A stretch of 64,000 nt of DNA from Actinacidiphila oryziradicis (GTDB taxonomy: Bacteria; Actinomycetota; Actinomycetes; Streptomycetales; Streptomycetaceae): positions 62,001-126,000 of the forward strand of contig NZ_SUMC01000005.1 of assembly GCF_005047355.1 (NCBI RefSeq), in the 5' to 3' direction. The notes below the pieces were generated by a model that made no database searches, was not told the origin of the DNA, and saw only the letters and a list, made by a program, of their open reading frames with translations. A program made the translations under genes and the position numbers. Of this stretch, positions 34,074 through 42,378 are shown one piece after another; positions within the stretch are counted from its first letter, which is position 1; each line of letters starts with the position of its first letter.

Positions 34074-35000
34074 CTAGGGCCGCAGGACCGCCGGATGCAC
34101 CCGCGCCTCGTCCGGGTGCAGCCAGAGCAAGCCATTGCCGGTATCGACGCGGACGGCCCGCGCCGGCGGGTCCGGACAGCCGGTGAGCAGCTCCAACTCC
34201 GGCTCGGTGAGAGACCGGTGCCCCTCCAGTGCCTCCTCCGCGCAGGGCAGCCCGGGGGCCGGCCGCAGCCCGGGGGCGACCTGGCAGGCGGCGTCCAGAT
34301 ACTCCTCGTAGCGGCGCCATCCCGGGACGACCGCCCGGCCCCCCGGCCCCGTCAGCAACAGGGTCGGCAGGGCGTACCGATGGCGTCCGCCCACGAGCTT
34401 GGCCCGGCCGCCGTGCGGACCGGGAGCATCGAGCCGCAGGACCCGGTGGTCCGGGCGGCGGGTCTCGGTCCAGTCCCGGCGGACGGCCTGCCGGGTCGCG
34501 TCCGCCCGCATGTCGCGCAGCAGACGGGGCTTGTCCAGCCCGGGAACGCCGGCGACGGCGGCCAGGACCCCGTCCTCGGTGTCGGCCGGGGTACCGAGTA
34601 CGAACGTGGCCTCGCGCAGCCGTCGCAGCACCCGTTCGGCGACGTCGGCGGACTGCGACTCCGCCGCCTTGGCCGCGAGGGAGGCGGGCCAGCTCGTCCG
34701 GGCCACCCACTGCAGCCGCGGGGTGTGCGGCGCCCGGGTGTGCGCGGCGATCCCCGCGATGAACCCGCGGTACCAGCGGGTCTCCGCGTCCGGATCGGGG
34801 GCGGGGTCCTCGTCCTCGTCCTCGTCGAAGAGAATGCCGAACACCCTGCGCCAGGCGACCTGGCCGCCCAACGCGTACCGCAGCCGGCGGAAGGTCGGCT
34901 CCGAGCCCCAGGCCCACGGGCAGGCCGGGTCGGTGAACTCAACGACCTCGACGACGGGCCCGCCCACGGGTGTCACCGGGCGGGCGGACTCCCCGCTCAC
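34074..35000 (-). CDS. DsbA family (FrnE-like) thioredoxin-fold protein
   Basis: A 308-residue DsbA-superfamily protein beginning with VEVVEFTDPACPWAWGSEP. The active-site motif has a single Cys27 (CPWAW), as in FrnE/DSBA-like oxidoreductase and 2-hydroxychromene-carboxylate isomerase-like proteins. This argues against classical dithiol exchange. An acidic stretch (DEDEDEDPAPDPD, about 59-71) is an oddity. No signal peptide is evident, so it is probably cytoplasmic. Its ATG overlaps the stop of the Rrf2 gene, making a two-gene unit. A role in thiol or sulfur redox handling is an inference. Confidence 0.8.
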   Translation of the reverse strand: MSGESARPVTPVGGPVVEVVEFTDPACPWAWGSEPTFRRLRYALGGQVAWRRVFGILFDEDEDEDPAPDPDAETRWYRGFIAGIAAHTRAPHTPRLQWVARTSWPASLAAKAAESQSADVAERVLRRLREATFVLGTPADTEDGVLAAVAGVPGLDKPRLLRDMRADATRQAVRRDWTETRRPDHRVLRLDAPGPHGGRAKLVGGRHRYALPTLLLTGPGGRAVVPGWRRYEEYLDAACQVAPGLRPAPGLPCAEEALEGHRSLTEPELELLTGCPDPPARAVRVDTGNGLLWLHPDEARVHPAVLRP

Positions 35001-35470
35001 GCCGGCACCACGCTGTCGGCGGCCCGGCCCCGGGGTGCCGGGACGCGGGACGGCAGGAGTCCGTCCAGGCCACCGCCGCTCACCAGCTCGGCCAGCGTCA
35101 TACGGCCGACCACGGCGTCCGCCGCCTCCTGCACCGCGCGCCAGACGGCGGGCAGCAGACCGGCCGCGCCGGGATATGCCAGGGCGTCGAGCCGTTCCCC
35201 CCGCAGCGTCATGAAATCACCGTCCACGGCGACCATCACCTCCGCCAGCGTGATCTCCGAGGCGTCGCGGCCGAGCCAGTAGCCGCCCTCGCAGCCACGC
35301 TGGCTGCGGACCAGCCCGGCCTGGCGCAGCTGGCGGAAGACCGACTTGAGAAACCGGAACGGGATCTCCTGGGCCGAGGCGATGGCCTCACAGGTGAGCG
35401 GCCGTTCCGCGTCGGCGGCCAGCTCCGCCAGCGCCCGCACCGCGTAGTCCGCCTTCGCCGAGATATGCAT
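34997..35470 (-). CDS. Rrf2 family transcriptional regulator
   Basis: A 157-residue Rrf2 regulator with winged helix MHISAKADYAVRALAELA, PFRFLKSVFRQLRQAGLV and the wing RGCEGGYWLGRDASEITLAEV. The three clustered Cys that bind Fe-S in IscR/NsrR are absent; only isolated Cys remain (TCEAIAS, RGCEGG), so it resembles the cysteine-metabolism type (CymR-like). It is divergent from a cupin gene. A CAATGGATAC sequence in its upstream region recurs at the organosulfur promoter 1.5 kb away, suggesting that it controls both. Confidence 0.85.
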   Translation of the reverse strand: MHISAKADYAVRALAELAADAERPLTCEAIASAQEIPFRFLKSVFRQLRQAGLVRSQRGCEGGYWLGRDASEITLAEVMVAVDGDFMTLRGERLDALAYPGAAGLLPAVWRAVQEAADAVVGRMTLAELVSGGGLDGLLPSRVPAPRGRAADSVVPA

Positions 35471-35495
35471 GACACCGTCTTCCTGCAGGCCGCGA

Positions 35496-35520
35496 CAATG
35501 GATACATCTTGACATCCATT
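35496..35520. promoter_or_regulatory. Candidate Rrf2 operator
   Basis: ATGGAT (35498-35503) and ATCCAT (35514-35519) form an inverted repeat with a 10-base centre. It includes the shared CAATGGATAC and overlaps the -35 of the cupin promoter. Confidence 0.45.
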
Positions 35521-35538
35521 CGGCGCGCTCTCTACGGT
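35509..35538 (+). promoter_or_regulatory. Promoter of the cupin gene (leaderless transcript)
   Basis: TTGACA (35509-35514), an 18-base spacer, then TACGGT (35533-35538). A start 7 bases later is 35545, the A of the cupin ATG; no ribosome-binding site precedes that ATG. Confidence 0.6.
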
Positions 35539-35544
35539 CGAAAT

Positions 35545-36057
35545 ATGACCTCGCACGTCGAAGGCTTCCACCCCGATCTTCCCGACGCCGACGGGGACAG
35601 CCCGGCGCTGCCTCTGCGGACGCGGGTGCATCACATCCGCGCCGACGCACTGGACGGGGACACCGCACAGAGCGGCGGCATGCGCCGGTTCGCCGCGATC
35701 AGCGGGCGCACCGTCGGCTCCGAGCGGATCTGGATGGGCCAGACCCATGTCGCCCCCGCCACCGCCTCCTCCGACCACCACCACGGCGCCTCCGAGACGG
35801 CGATCCACGTCGTGAGCGGCCACCCGGAGTTCGTCTTCCTCGACGACTCGGACGGCGCCCCCCAGGAAATCCGGCTCCGCACCTCCCCCGGCGACTACAT
35901 CTTCGTCCCGCCGTACGTCCCGCACCGCGAGGAGAATCCGAGCCCGGACGAGGAGGCCGTCGTCGTGATCGCCCGCAGCACCCAGGAGGCCATCGTGGTG
36001 AACCTGCCGGGGCTGTACGTGCTGGGGCACGGTGACGACGCCGGGGAACAGAGGTAG
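35545..36057 (+). CDS. Cupin-domain protein
   Basis: A 170-residue single-domain cupin. The first motif is SDHHHGASETAIHVVSGHPEF with metal-type His residues and Glu; the second is PGDYIFVPPYVPHREENP. Such proteins can be thiol dioxygenases, isomerases or small-molecule sensors. Being divergent from an Rrf2 regulator, it may act on a thiol or sulfur compound, but this is only contextual. Transcription appears to start at the ATG. Confidence 0.8.
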   Translation: MTSHVEGFHPDLPDADGDSPALPLRTRVHHIRADALDGDTAQSGGMRRFAAISGRTVGSERIWMGQTHVAPATASSDHHHGASETAIHVVSGHPEFVFLDDSDGAPQEIRLRTSPGDYIFVPPYVPHREENPSPDEEAVVVIARSTQEAIVVNLPGLYVLGHGDDAGEQR

Positions 36058-36344
36058 CGGCGAGGGCAATTCGGTTGCGGCGGAAGGCACTGCTTGGTCC
36101 ACTGAACGACATGACGACGCTCACCGCCGAGATGCCCCCGCGTTCCTCCAACAGGGGTGGTGAGCTGTTGGTCGTTGCGTACTGCCGCCTCCTTCCGAGC
36201 GGCCACCGGGATCGGTGGCGGGAGGCCGTCACCGATCCGCTCACGGAATTCCGCTGATCCGAACTGATCCGAAGTGACACAGCGCGTCCGGGCCTGTGAG
36301 TGGTGCCGGGGGCGATTGGGCCGACGATCGCCGAGGTGCGGTGG
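36058..36344. other. Intergenic gap of 287 bases
   Basis: A short open frame exists (ATG 36111, MTTLTAEMPPRSSN..) but has no family resemblance and weak codon bias. No clear hairpin or operator was recognised. Confidence 0.4.
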
Positions 36345-38123
36345 ATGATTGATTCGTACGCGGACTCGGGCACCCCTGACCGTCGCAGTCCCGGGCGGTA
36401 CCTGTGGTGGCTGCTCGCCCGTCAGCCTCGCCGGGCCGCCGGCGGCGCGCTGTTCGGCAGCGTCTGGATGGTGCTCCTGGTGCTGGCGCCGTACTTACTC
36501 TCACGCGCGATCGATGACGGGCTGGAGCCCGGGCACTTGGCCGTGCTGGCCGGCTGGAGCGCGGCGCTGCTGGGCGTCGGGGTGCTGAACGCCTGGGTGA
36601 GCATCATGCGGCACCGCACGATGACCAGGCTCCGGATGGACGCCAACTTCCGCACCGTCAAGGCGGTGGTCGGGCAGGCGACCCGGCTGGGCGCGGCACT
36701 GCCGCGCCAGGTCAGTGCCGGGGAAATCGTCACGATCGGCGTCAGCGATGTCCAGCAGATCTCCCAGGCCCTCACGATGGCCGGCCCAGGTGTCGGCGCG
36801 GTCGTCGCCTACCTGGTCGTGGCCGGGTTGCTGCTGTCCATCTCTGTGCTGCTCTCTGCGTTGGTACTGCTGGGTGTTCCGCTGATCGGCGTGCTGGTCG
36901 GCCCGCTGCTGGGGCGGTTGCAGAGCGCGGAAGCGGCGTACCGCGAACGCCAGAGCGGGCTGGCCGCCCGGATCGGGGATCTGGCGGGCGGCCTGCGGGT
37001 CCTCAACGGCCTCGGCGGCAAAGGGCTGTACGCCGACAACTTCCGGCACGACTCGCGGAAACTGGTGGCGCAGGGATACCGGGTCGGGGCCGTGACCAGC
37101 TGGGTCCAGGCGCTCGGCCTCGGACTGCCGACGATGTTTCTCGCCGTCGTGACGTGGCTGGCGGCCCGGATGGCCGCGCAGGGGGACATAACGATCGGCG
37201 AGTTGGTGGCGGTCTACGGTTATGTCGCGGTCCTCGTGGTGCCGGTGGCGTTCTTCATCGAGAGCGGCTATGAACTCACCCGCGGCAAGGTCGCCGCCCG
37301 GCGGGTCATCCGGTTCCTGTCCCTGGAGCCCGACACCACGGGCAGCGACCGGACCATCGCGGACGCCCCGGCGTCACCGTCCGCACTGCGCGATCCGGCC
37401 TCCGGTGTCGAGGTGGCACCCGGGAAGCTGACCGCGCTGGTCAGCGCCCGGCCCTCGGAGTCGGCGGCCGTCGTCGACCGCCTCGGCCGGTTCGAACGCT
37501 CGGCGGTCACCTGGGGCGGGGTACGCCTCGACGAGGTCGCGCTGCCGCAGGTCCGGAGGCGGATCCTGGTCGCGGACAACGAGGCCGACCTGTTCGCCGG
37601 CACGCTGCGCGAAGTGGTCTCCGGCCGGTGGGGCCCGTACGACAAGGACGATGCCACGATCGACCGCGCCGTCCACGCGGCCGTGGCGCAGGACATCGTG
37701 CGCGCCCTGCCCGACGGACTCGACTCGCTGCTCGACGCGCAGGGCCGCAATCTCTCCGGCGGCCAGCGGCAGCGCATCCGCCTGGTCCGGGCCCTGCTCG
37801 CCGATCCCGAGGTGCTGCTGGCCCTGGAACCCACCTCGGCGCTCGACGCCCACACCGAAGCCGCCCTCGCGGCCCGGCTGCGCGCCGTGCGCTCCGGCCG
37901 CACCACCCTCGTCACCGGCACCTCCCCGCTCCTGCTGGACCAGGCGGACACCGTGTACTACCTGGTGGACGGCAAGGTCGCCGCCGTAGGCAGCCACCGG
38001 AAGCTGCTCGGCGAGGAGCCCGGCTACCGTGCGCTGGTGGCTCGTGGCGCGGAGGACGAGGACGGGAACGACAACGACAACGAGGACGACGGCGCCCGGC
38101 CGTCCGAGGAGGCCGTTCGATGA
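36345..38123 (+). CDS. ABC exporter half-transporter with degenerate nucleotide site
   Basis: A 592-residue type IV (ABCB/ABCC-like) exporter half with six transmembrane segments (about 30-300) and a nucleotide-binding domain (about 345-570). The Walker A loop is lost: residues 360-375 read GKLTALVSARPSESAA with no GKS/T. Walker B Asp is replaced by Leu (VLLALEPTSALD, 490-501; Glu495 kept). The signature LSGGQRQR (470-477) is intact. Such a half must work with a partner; the next gene, overlapping by ATGA, encodes one with the opposite defects. The C-terminus is acidic and rich in Asn/Asp. The substrate is unknown. Confidence 0.85.
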   Translation: MIDSYADSGTPDRRSPGRYLWWLLARQPRRAAGGALFGSVWMVLLVLAPYLLSRAIDDGLEPGHLAVLAGWSAALLGVGVLNAWVSIMRHRTMTRLRMDANFRTVKAVVGQATRLGAALPRQVSAGEIVTIGVSDVQQISQALTMAGPGVGAVVAYLVVAGLLLSISVLLSALVLLGVPLIGVLVGPLLGRLQSAEAAYRERQSGLAARIGDLAGGLRVLNGLGGKGLYADNFRHDSRKLVAQGYRVGAVTSWVQALGLGLPTMFLAVVTWLAARMAAQGDITIGELVAVYGYVAVLVVPVAFFIESGYELTRGKVAARRVIRFLSLEPDTTGSDRTIADAPASPSALRDPASGVEVAPGKLTALVSARPSESAAVVDRLGRFERSAVTWGGVRLDEVALPQVRRRILVADNEADLFAGTLREVVSGRWGPYDKDDATIDRAVHAAVAQDIVRALPDGLDSLLDAQGRNLSGGQRQRIRLVRALLADPEVLLALEPTSALDAHTEAALAARLRAVRSGRTTLVTGTSPLLLDQADTVYYLVDGKVAAVGSHRKLLGEEPGYRALVARGAEDEDGNDNDNEDDGARPSEEAVR

Positions 38124-39871
38124 CCGCCCAGCTGCCCATCGCCGAGCCGTCCGACGTACGCGCGGCGGCGGCCCGGCTGATCCGGCTGGACGGCCGCGCC
38201 TTCGCCGCACTGCTGGCCCTCAACGCGCTGGCCGCCGGGGCCGGGCTCGTCGGGCCGTGGTTGCTCGGCCGCATCATCGACACCGTCCAGGCGGGCGGCG
38301 CGGTGGGCACGGTGGACCGGGTGGCATTCGCCATCCTGGTGTTCTCGCTGGCGCAGTTGCTCCTGGCACGCTACGCCCGCTACGTCGGACACCGTTTCGG
38401 GGAACGCACGCTGGCACGCGTCCGCGAGCAGTTCGTCGACCGGGCGCTCGCGCTGCCCGCCTCGGTCATCGAGCGGGCCGGCACGGGCGATCTGACAGCC
38501 CGTGGCACCGCCGATGTCACGGCGGTGGGCGCGACTTTGCGCGATGCCGGACCGGAGGTGCTCATCGCCATGGTCCAGTCGCTGTTCATCCTCGGCGCGG
38601 TTTTCGTCCTCGACCCGCTGCTCGGCGGGTGCGGAGTGCTCGGTCTGACCGGCATCTGGTTCGCGCTGCGCTGGTATCTGCGCCGGGCGCGCTCCGCCTA
38701 CCTCGACGAGGGCGCGGCCAACTCGGCGCTCGCCGAGATCCTCGCGGCCACCGCCTCGGCCGCCCGCACCGTCGAGGCCTTCGGGCTGCAGGAGCGCCGC
38801 GTCGCCGCGAGCCGGGAGGCGATCGAGGCGTGTCGCCGGACCCGGACCCGGACACTGTTCCTGCGCAGTGTGTTCTTCCCGGCCGTGGACATCTCGTACA
38901 TCATCCCCGTGGTCGGTGTGCTGCTGGCCGGCGGTATGCTGCACGACCACGGCGCGATGAGTCTGGGCGCGGTGGTCGCCGCCGCCCTGTATCTGCGGCA
39001 GCTGACCCAGCCGCTGGACACCATCTTGATGTGGGTCGAGCAGTTGCAGAGCAGCAGCGCCTCCTTCGCCAGGGTCGAGGGCCTGGCCCGGACCCCGCGA
39101 GCGGCGTCGGCCGTCTCTCCCGCCCCCGTCGATGACCGGATCGACGTCGCCGGTGTGCATTACGCCTACGACGGCGGAGGCGACGTCCTGCACGGAGTCG
39201 ACCTGACCGTGCGGCCCGGTGAGCGGCTGGCCCTCGTCGGCCCCTCCGGAGCCGGCAAGACCACCCTGAGCAGACTGCTCGCGGGCGTCGACGCACCGCA
39301 CACCGGCACGGTGACGGTAGGGCGGATCCCGGTCGCCGATCTGGACCCCGACCAGCTGCGCCGGCACATCGTCCTCGTCACCCAGGAGCACCACGTATTC
39401 CTCGGCACGGTTCGCGACAATCTGCTGATCGCCGCGCCCGCCGCCACCGATGCCGGGCTCCACGCGGCCCTCGCCGCCGTCGGCGCCGACTGGGCCGGCG
39501 AACTGCCCGACGGCCTGGACACCGCACTGGGCGCCGGAGGATACCGGCCGGACGGCTCACAGGCCCAGCAACTGGCCCTGGCGCGCGTCGTACTGGCCGA
39601 TCCGCACACGCTGATCCTCGATGAGGCCACCGCGCTCCTGGACCCGAGGACCGCGCGCCACACGGAGCGCGCGCTGGCCGCCGTCCTCCAGGGACGGACC
39701 GTCATCGCCATCGCGCACCGCCTGCACACCGCCCATGACGCGGACCGGGTGGCCGTGATGGAAGGCGGCCGCCTGACCGAACTCGGTACCCACGACGACC
39801 TCGTGGCAGCCGGCGGCGCCTACGCCGCGCTCTGGCACTCGTGGCACGGCGAGCCCCCGGCCGCTCCCTGA
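38120..39871 (+). CDS. ABC exporter half-transporter, partner subunit
   Basis: A 583-residue exporter half with six transmembrane segments and a nucleotide-binding domain with canonical Walker A (VGPSGAGKTTLSRLL), Walker B (TLILDEATALLDP) and H-loop (VIAIAHRLHT). The signature is degenerate: PDGSQAQQ instead of LSGGQ. Combined with the upstream subunit, only the composite site made of this Walker A/B and the partner's intact signature can hydrolyse ATP. This is typical of heterodimeric multidrug or peptide exporters such as TmrAB. Translationally coupled to the upstream gene. Confidence 0.87.
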   Translation: MTAQLPIAEPSDVRAAAARLIRLDGRAFAALLALNALAAGAGLVGPWLLGRIIDTVQAGGAVGTVDRVAFAILVFSLAQLLLARYARYVGHRFGERTLARVREQFVDRALALPASVIERAGTGDLTARGTADVTAVGATLRDAGPEVLIAMVQSLFILGAVFVLDPLLGGCGVLGLTGIWFALRWYLRRARSAYLDEGAANSALAEILAATASAARTVEAFGLQERRVAASREAIEACRRTRTRTLFLRSVFFPAVDISYIIPVVGVLLAGGMLHDHGAMSLGAVVAAALYLRQLTQPLDTILMWVEQLQSSSASFARVEGLARTPRAASAVSPAPVDDRIDVAGVHYAYDGGGDVLHGVDLTVRPGERLALVGPSGAGKTTLSRLLAGVDAPHTGTVTVGRIPVADLDPDQLRRHIVLVTQEHHVFLGTVRDNLLIAAPAATDAGLHAALAAVGADWAGELPDGLDTALGAGGYRPDGSQAQQLALARVVLADPHTLILDEATALLDPRTARHTERALAAVLQGRTVIAIAHRLHTAHDADRVAVMEGGRLTELGTHDDLVAAGGAYAALWHSWHGEPPAAP

Positions 39872-39928
39872 ACCGGCATTCTTCGCCGGTCCACAAGGTC
39901 GCGTTCACCGAGACGAGCCAGCTCTGTT

Positions 39929-40168
39929 CTACTCTGGGCCTTGCTCCGCGCCGGTGGCGGTACGGCCGACCAGTCGTTCATAGCGCTGCCTGGCGGCCTG
40001 CGGAGGGCCGAGCCCGAGACCGAACGCGATCTGCGGCCAGGTCATGCCGCGACCCCGCGCCATCTGGAGGAGTCCGGCTGCCAGTTCGTCCTTTTCCCCG
40101 CGAGCCAGTGGCACGAGGCTCAAAGCGGCGGTGATATCGGTGTGGTCCAGGGCCCAGTTCCGCCGCAC
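39929..40168 (-). CDS. Small DNA-binding-like protein or remnant
   Basis: A 79-residue frame from GTG 40168: WALDHTDITAALSLVPLARGE, KDELAAGLLQMARGRG, and a helix-turn-helix-like MTWPQIAFGLGLGPPQAARQ. Such short proteins occur in Streptomyces as conserved hypothetical DNA-binding proteins, usually with a longer N-terminus. The upstream sequence switches directly into another gene remnant (40205-40320), so this may be a 5'-truncated gene. Confidence 0.45.
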   Translation of the reverse strand: MRRNWALDHTDITAALSLVPLARGEKDELAAGLLQMARGRGMTWPQIAFGLGLGPPQAARQRYERLVGRTATGAEQGPE

Positions 40169-40204
40169 GCTTCCCCACGTGCCGATCGTCCGGGGCGACG
40201 GCGT

Positions 40205-40320
40205 GGCCGGTGCAGTCGCTTGATCCGTACGGGTTCGTCCAGCGGGTCGAAGGTGACCACGACCTTGCCGATGTGGCGGGAGTGCTGCATCAGCCGGAAG
40301 GCCTCATCGGCCCGGGCTGT
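40205..40320 (-). pseudogene. C-terminal remnant of a medium-chain reductase/enoylreductase
   Basis: The minus strand encodes ADEAFRLMQHSRHIGKVVVT followed by FDPLDEPVRI. AFRxMxxxxHIGKVV is the C-terminal signature of quinone oxidoreductase-like and polyketide synthase ER-type MDR proteins. No stop follows in frame at the natural place, and nothing upstream continues the gene. It appears to be a short leftover fused to the neighbouring fragment. Confidence 0.5.
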
Positions 40321-40411
40321 ATTCCTCCTGCGGGCGCTCGGCCCGGCGGCGGTCCAGGAAGCCGCGGTAGGTCCTGACCGGGTCGTCCTGGAATACGGCG
40401 AGGTATGCCGG

Positions 40412-42370
40412 TTACGCGCCCGGCGCCCGCAGCGTCAGCGTCGGCTCGCCGTGGGCATCCCCGGCGGGCGGGCCGACGACAGCGGTGAACGCTTCTGTAC
40501 GGACCGTCAGGCCATCGGCGTCAAGGCCGAAGGCCGGGGTGAAGGGCGTGTCGGCGGCGAGGGCGGGACCGTAGCGGACGGCGAAGAGGACGCGGCCGTC
40601 CGGGGAAGCAGGACAGGGGGCGGCCTCGACAGCGGTGGTGGCGACGATGTGGGACCAGCCCTGGTCCGGGTTGCCGTAGCCGCGGGGGTCGGCGGCGAGG
40701 CGGAAGGCGGCCTGCTCCTGGGTAAGGGCGATGGTGTCGGGGCTGTTGAAGTAGGCGGAGCCGTCGGTGCCAGGGTAGTCGGGCGTGGTGAGGCGCAGTT
40801 CACCGGCGGCGGTGATGGCCAGACCACCCATGAGCAGGCTGCCTCCGGCGGTGAGCCGGGCGCCCTTCTCCGCGAGGTCGAGGCCGGACACCTCGGTGAT
40901 CTTGGCAAGGCCGCCGTCGGTCTGGGTGGCGTAAGGGAGCCCGGCGAGCAAATATGGCTCCCCCTCGGTGCGGTCGAGGGCGACGGTCAGCCACAGGCTC
41001 GTGCCGTCGGTGACGTACAACGACTGGGTGTGCAGGAGAGGGTGATCGCGGCTCACCACGGGCTTGGTGACGAGTTTGGCGGCCAGGCCCGAGGCCACCG
41101 CGTCGCGGACGCGGATCTGGCCCATGGGGCGGGTCAGCAGAAAGCCGTCGACGGCCGGGCCGAAGCCGTGCTGCCTGTTCACGGCGGCGGGGAGCAGCAC
41201 TGTGCCGGCCGCCTCGACCAGAGCCGGGGTCATCGCACTGTCGAAGGACACCGAGACCCGCGCGGAGCGCAGCTGGTGCCGGACGGGGGCGGTCTTCGGG
41301 GTGCGATACCAGCGGGTGGCGTCCTGGATCTGCCAGACCAGCATGAAGGCGAAGTGTCCGTCGAGCCCGCCGTCCGCGTTCACCGCGTGCCGGGCCCAGC
41401 GGGCGTCGCCGAGGTAGCGGCCGAGGTCGGAGCGGATGCGGCGGCTGAAGTAGCGCAGGCCCAGCACCGCTTCGAAGCCGGAGTGCTGCTCGCTGTAGCG
41501 GGGGCCGCCGACGTCGTAGCCGCAGGAGGAGAGCCGGGCGTCGATGTAGCGGGCGATCTCGTCGCCGTCGTCGGCGAAAAGCTGTTCGCCACTGACCCGG
41601 TGCGCCTGGGCGAGGAAGGAGAGGGAGATCGGACCGTAGTTGTTGTCGTACGCACCGCCGTGCTCGGCGGGCAGCAGCGCGCCCCGGTCGGGCAGGCGGC
41701 GGGCGCGGATCTCGGTCCCGTACAGCCGCAGCGCGGTGTCCCTGACTGCTTGGGCGTCCTTCGCCGGGAGGTGGCGGGCGAGCATCAGTCCGCCGACGAC
41801 GCAGCCGATGGCCTGGTTGGTGGCGTCCTGCGGGTTGAAAAAGGTGACTTCGGTGAGCCAGCGCCAGTAGCCCTGTCCGAGCTCGGTGAGGACGGCGTAC
41901 TGCTCCTGGTCGATCAGCCCGTCGGCGGCGTCGAGCACATTGACCGCCTGGAGCAGCGCCCATACGGTGCTCGGCCAGTCGCCGATGGGGTGCTCGCCGT
42001 CGCCGAGGACGTAACGCGCGTACGGTTCGCCGGAGGCGCGCAGCCGCAGGTTCGGGTAGCCGGGGTTGTCGGTGCGGTAGACGCGCTCGCGGAGGTGGAA
42101 GTTTAGGCTGCGGCGCACCGGTTCGGCGAGCCGGTCGTCCTTCGTACGCTGCCAGGCCAGCGCCAGCAGCGCGGTGACGCCGTGCGAGGTGTCGCCGAGG
42201 TCGTCCCAGGCGGCGGGGTGTTCCAGGTTGCCGTCGGGGGTGATGCGGGCGAGGGCGGTGTCGGCGACCCGGGCCAGCACGGCGTCGTATGCCGCCGGGT
42301 CGTCCGGCAGGTCGTGCAGGGAGCCGTGCTGGTAGGTGAGGAACACCGGTGGTTCCAAGGGAGGGGCCAC
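40412..42370 (-). CDS. Uncharacterised (alpha/alpha)-toroid-like carbohydrate enzyme
   Basis: A 652-residue cytoplasmic protein without a signal peptide. The N-terminal half is helical with recurring Trp/Tyr/Asp-rich segments (NLEHPAAWDDLGDTSHGVTA; DWPSTVWALLQAVNVL; QDATNQAIGCVVGGLMLAR; GAYDNNYGPISLSFLAQAHR), as in (alpha/alpha)6 hydrolases and lyases. The C-terminal half looks beta-rich, similar to heparinase-like proteins. It is the last gene of the sugar ABC importer operon, 8 bases after the permease, so it probably acts on imported oligosaccharide. The start is taken at GTG 42370; I cannot name the family. Confidence 0.6.
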   Translation of the reverse strand: MAPPLEPPVFLTYQHGSLHDLPDDPAAYDAVLARVADTALARITPDGNLEHPAAWDDLGDTSHGVTALLALAWQRTKDDRLAEPVRRSLNFHLRERVYRTDNPGYPNLRLRASGEPYARYVLGDGEHPIGDWPSTVWALLQAVNVLDAADGLIDQEQYAVLTELGQGYWRWLTEVTFFNPQDATNQAIGCVVGGLMLARHLPAKDAQAVRDTALRLYGTEIRARRLPDRGALLPAEHGGAYDNNYGPISLSFLAQAHRVSGEQLFADDGDEIARYIDARLSSCGYDVGGPRYSEQHSGFEAVLGLRYFSRRIRSDLGRYLGDARWARHAVNADGGLDGHFAFMLVWQIQDATRWYRTPKTAPVRHQLRSARVSVSFDSAMTPALVEAAGTVLLPAAVNRQHGFGPAVDGFLLTRPMGQIRVRDAVASGLAAKLVTKPVVSRDHPLLHTQSLYVTDGTSLWLTVALDRTEGEPYLLAGLPYATQTDGGLAKITEVSGLDLAEKGARLTAGGSLLMGGLAITAAGELRLTTPDYPGTDGSAYFNSPDTIALTQEQAAFRLAADPRGYGNPDQGWSHIVATTAVEAAPCPASPDGRVLFAVRYGPALAADTPFTPAFGLDADGLTVRTEAFTAVVGPPAGDAHGEPTLTLRAPGA

Positions 42371-42378
42371 GGGTCGGT

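Noticed and set aside
36111..36257. Small protein gene before the ABC exporter
   Set aside because: Weak codon bias, no convincing ribosome-binding site and no recognisable similarity.
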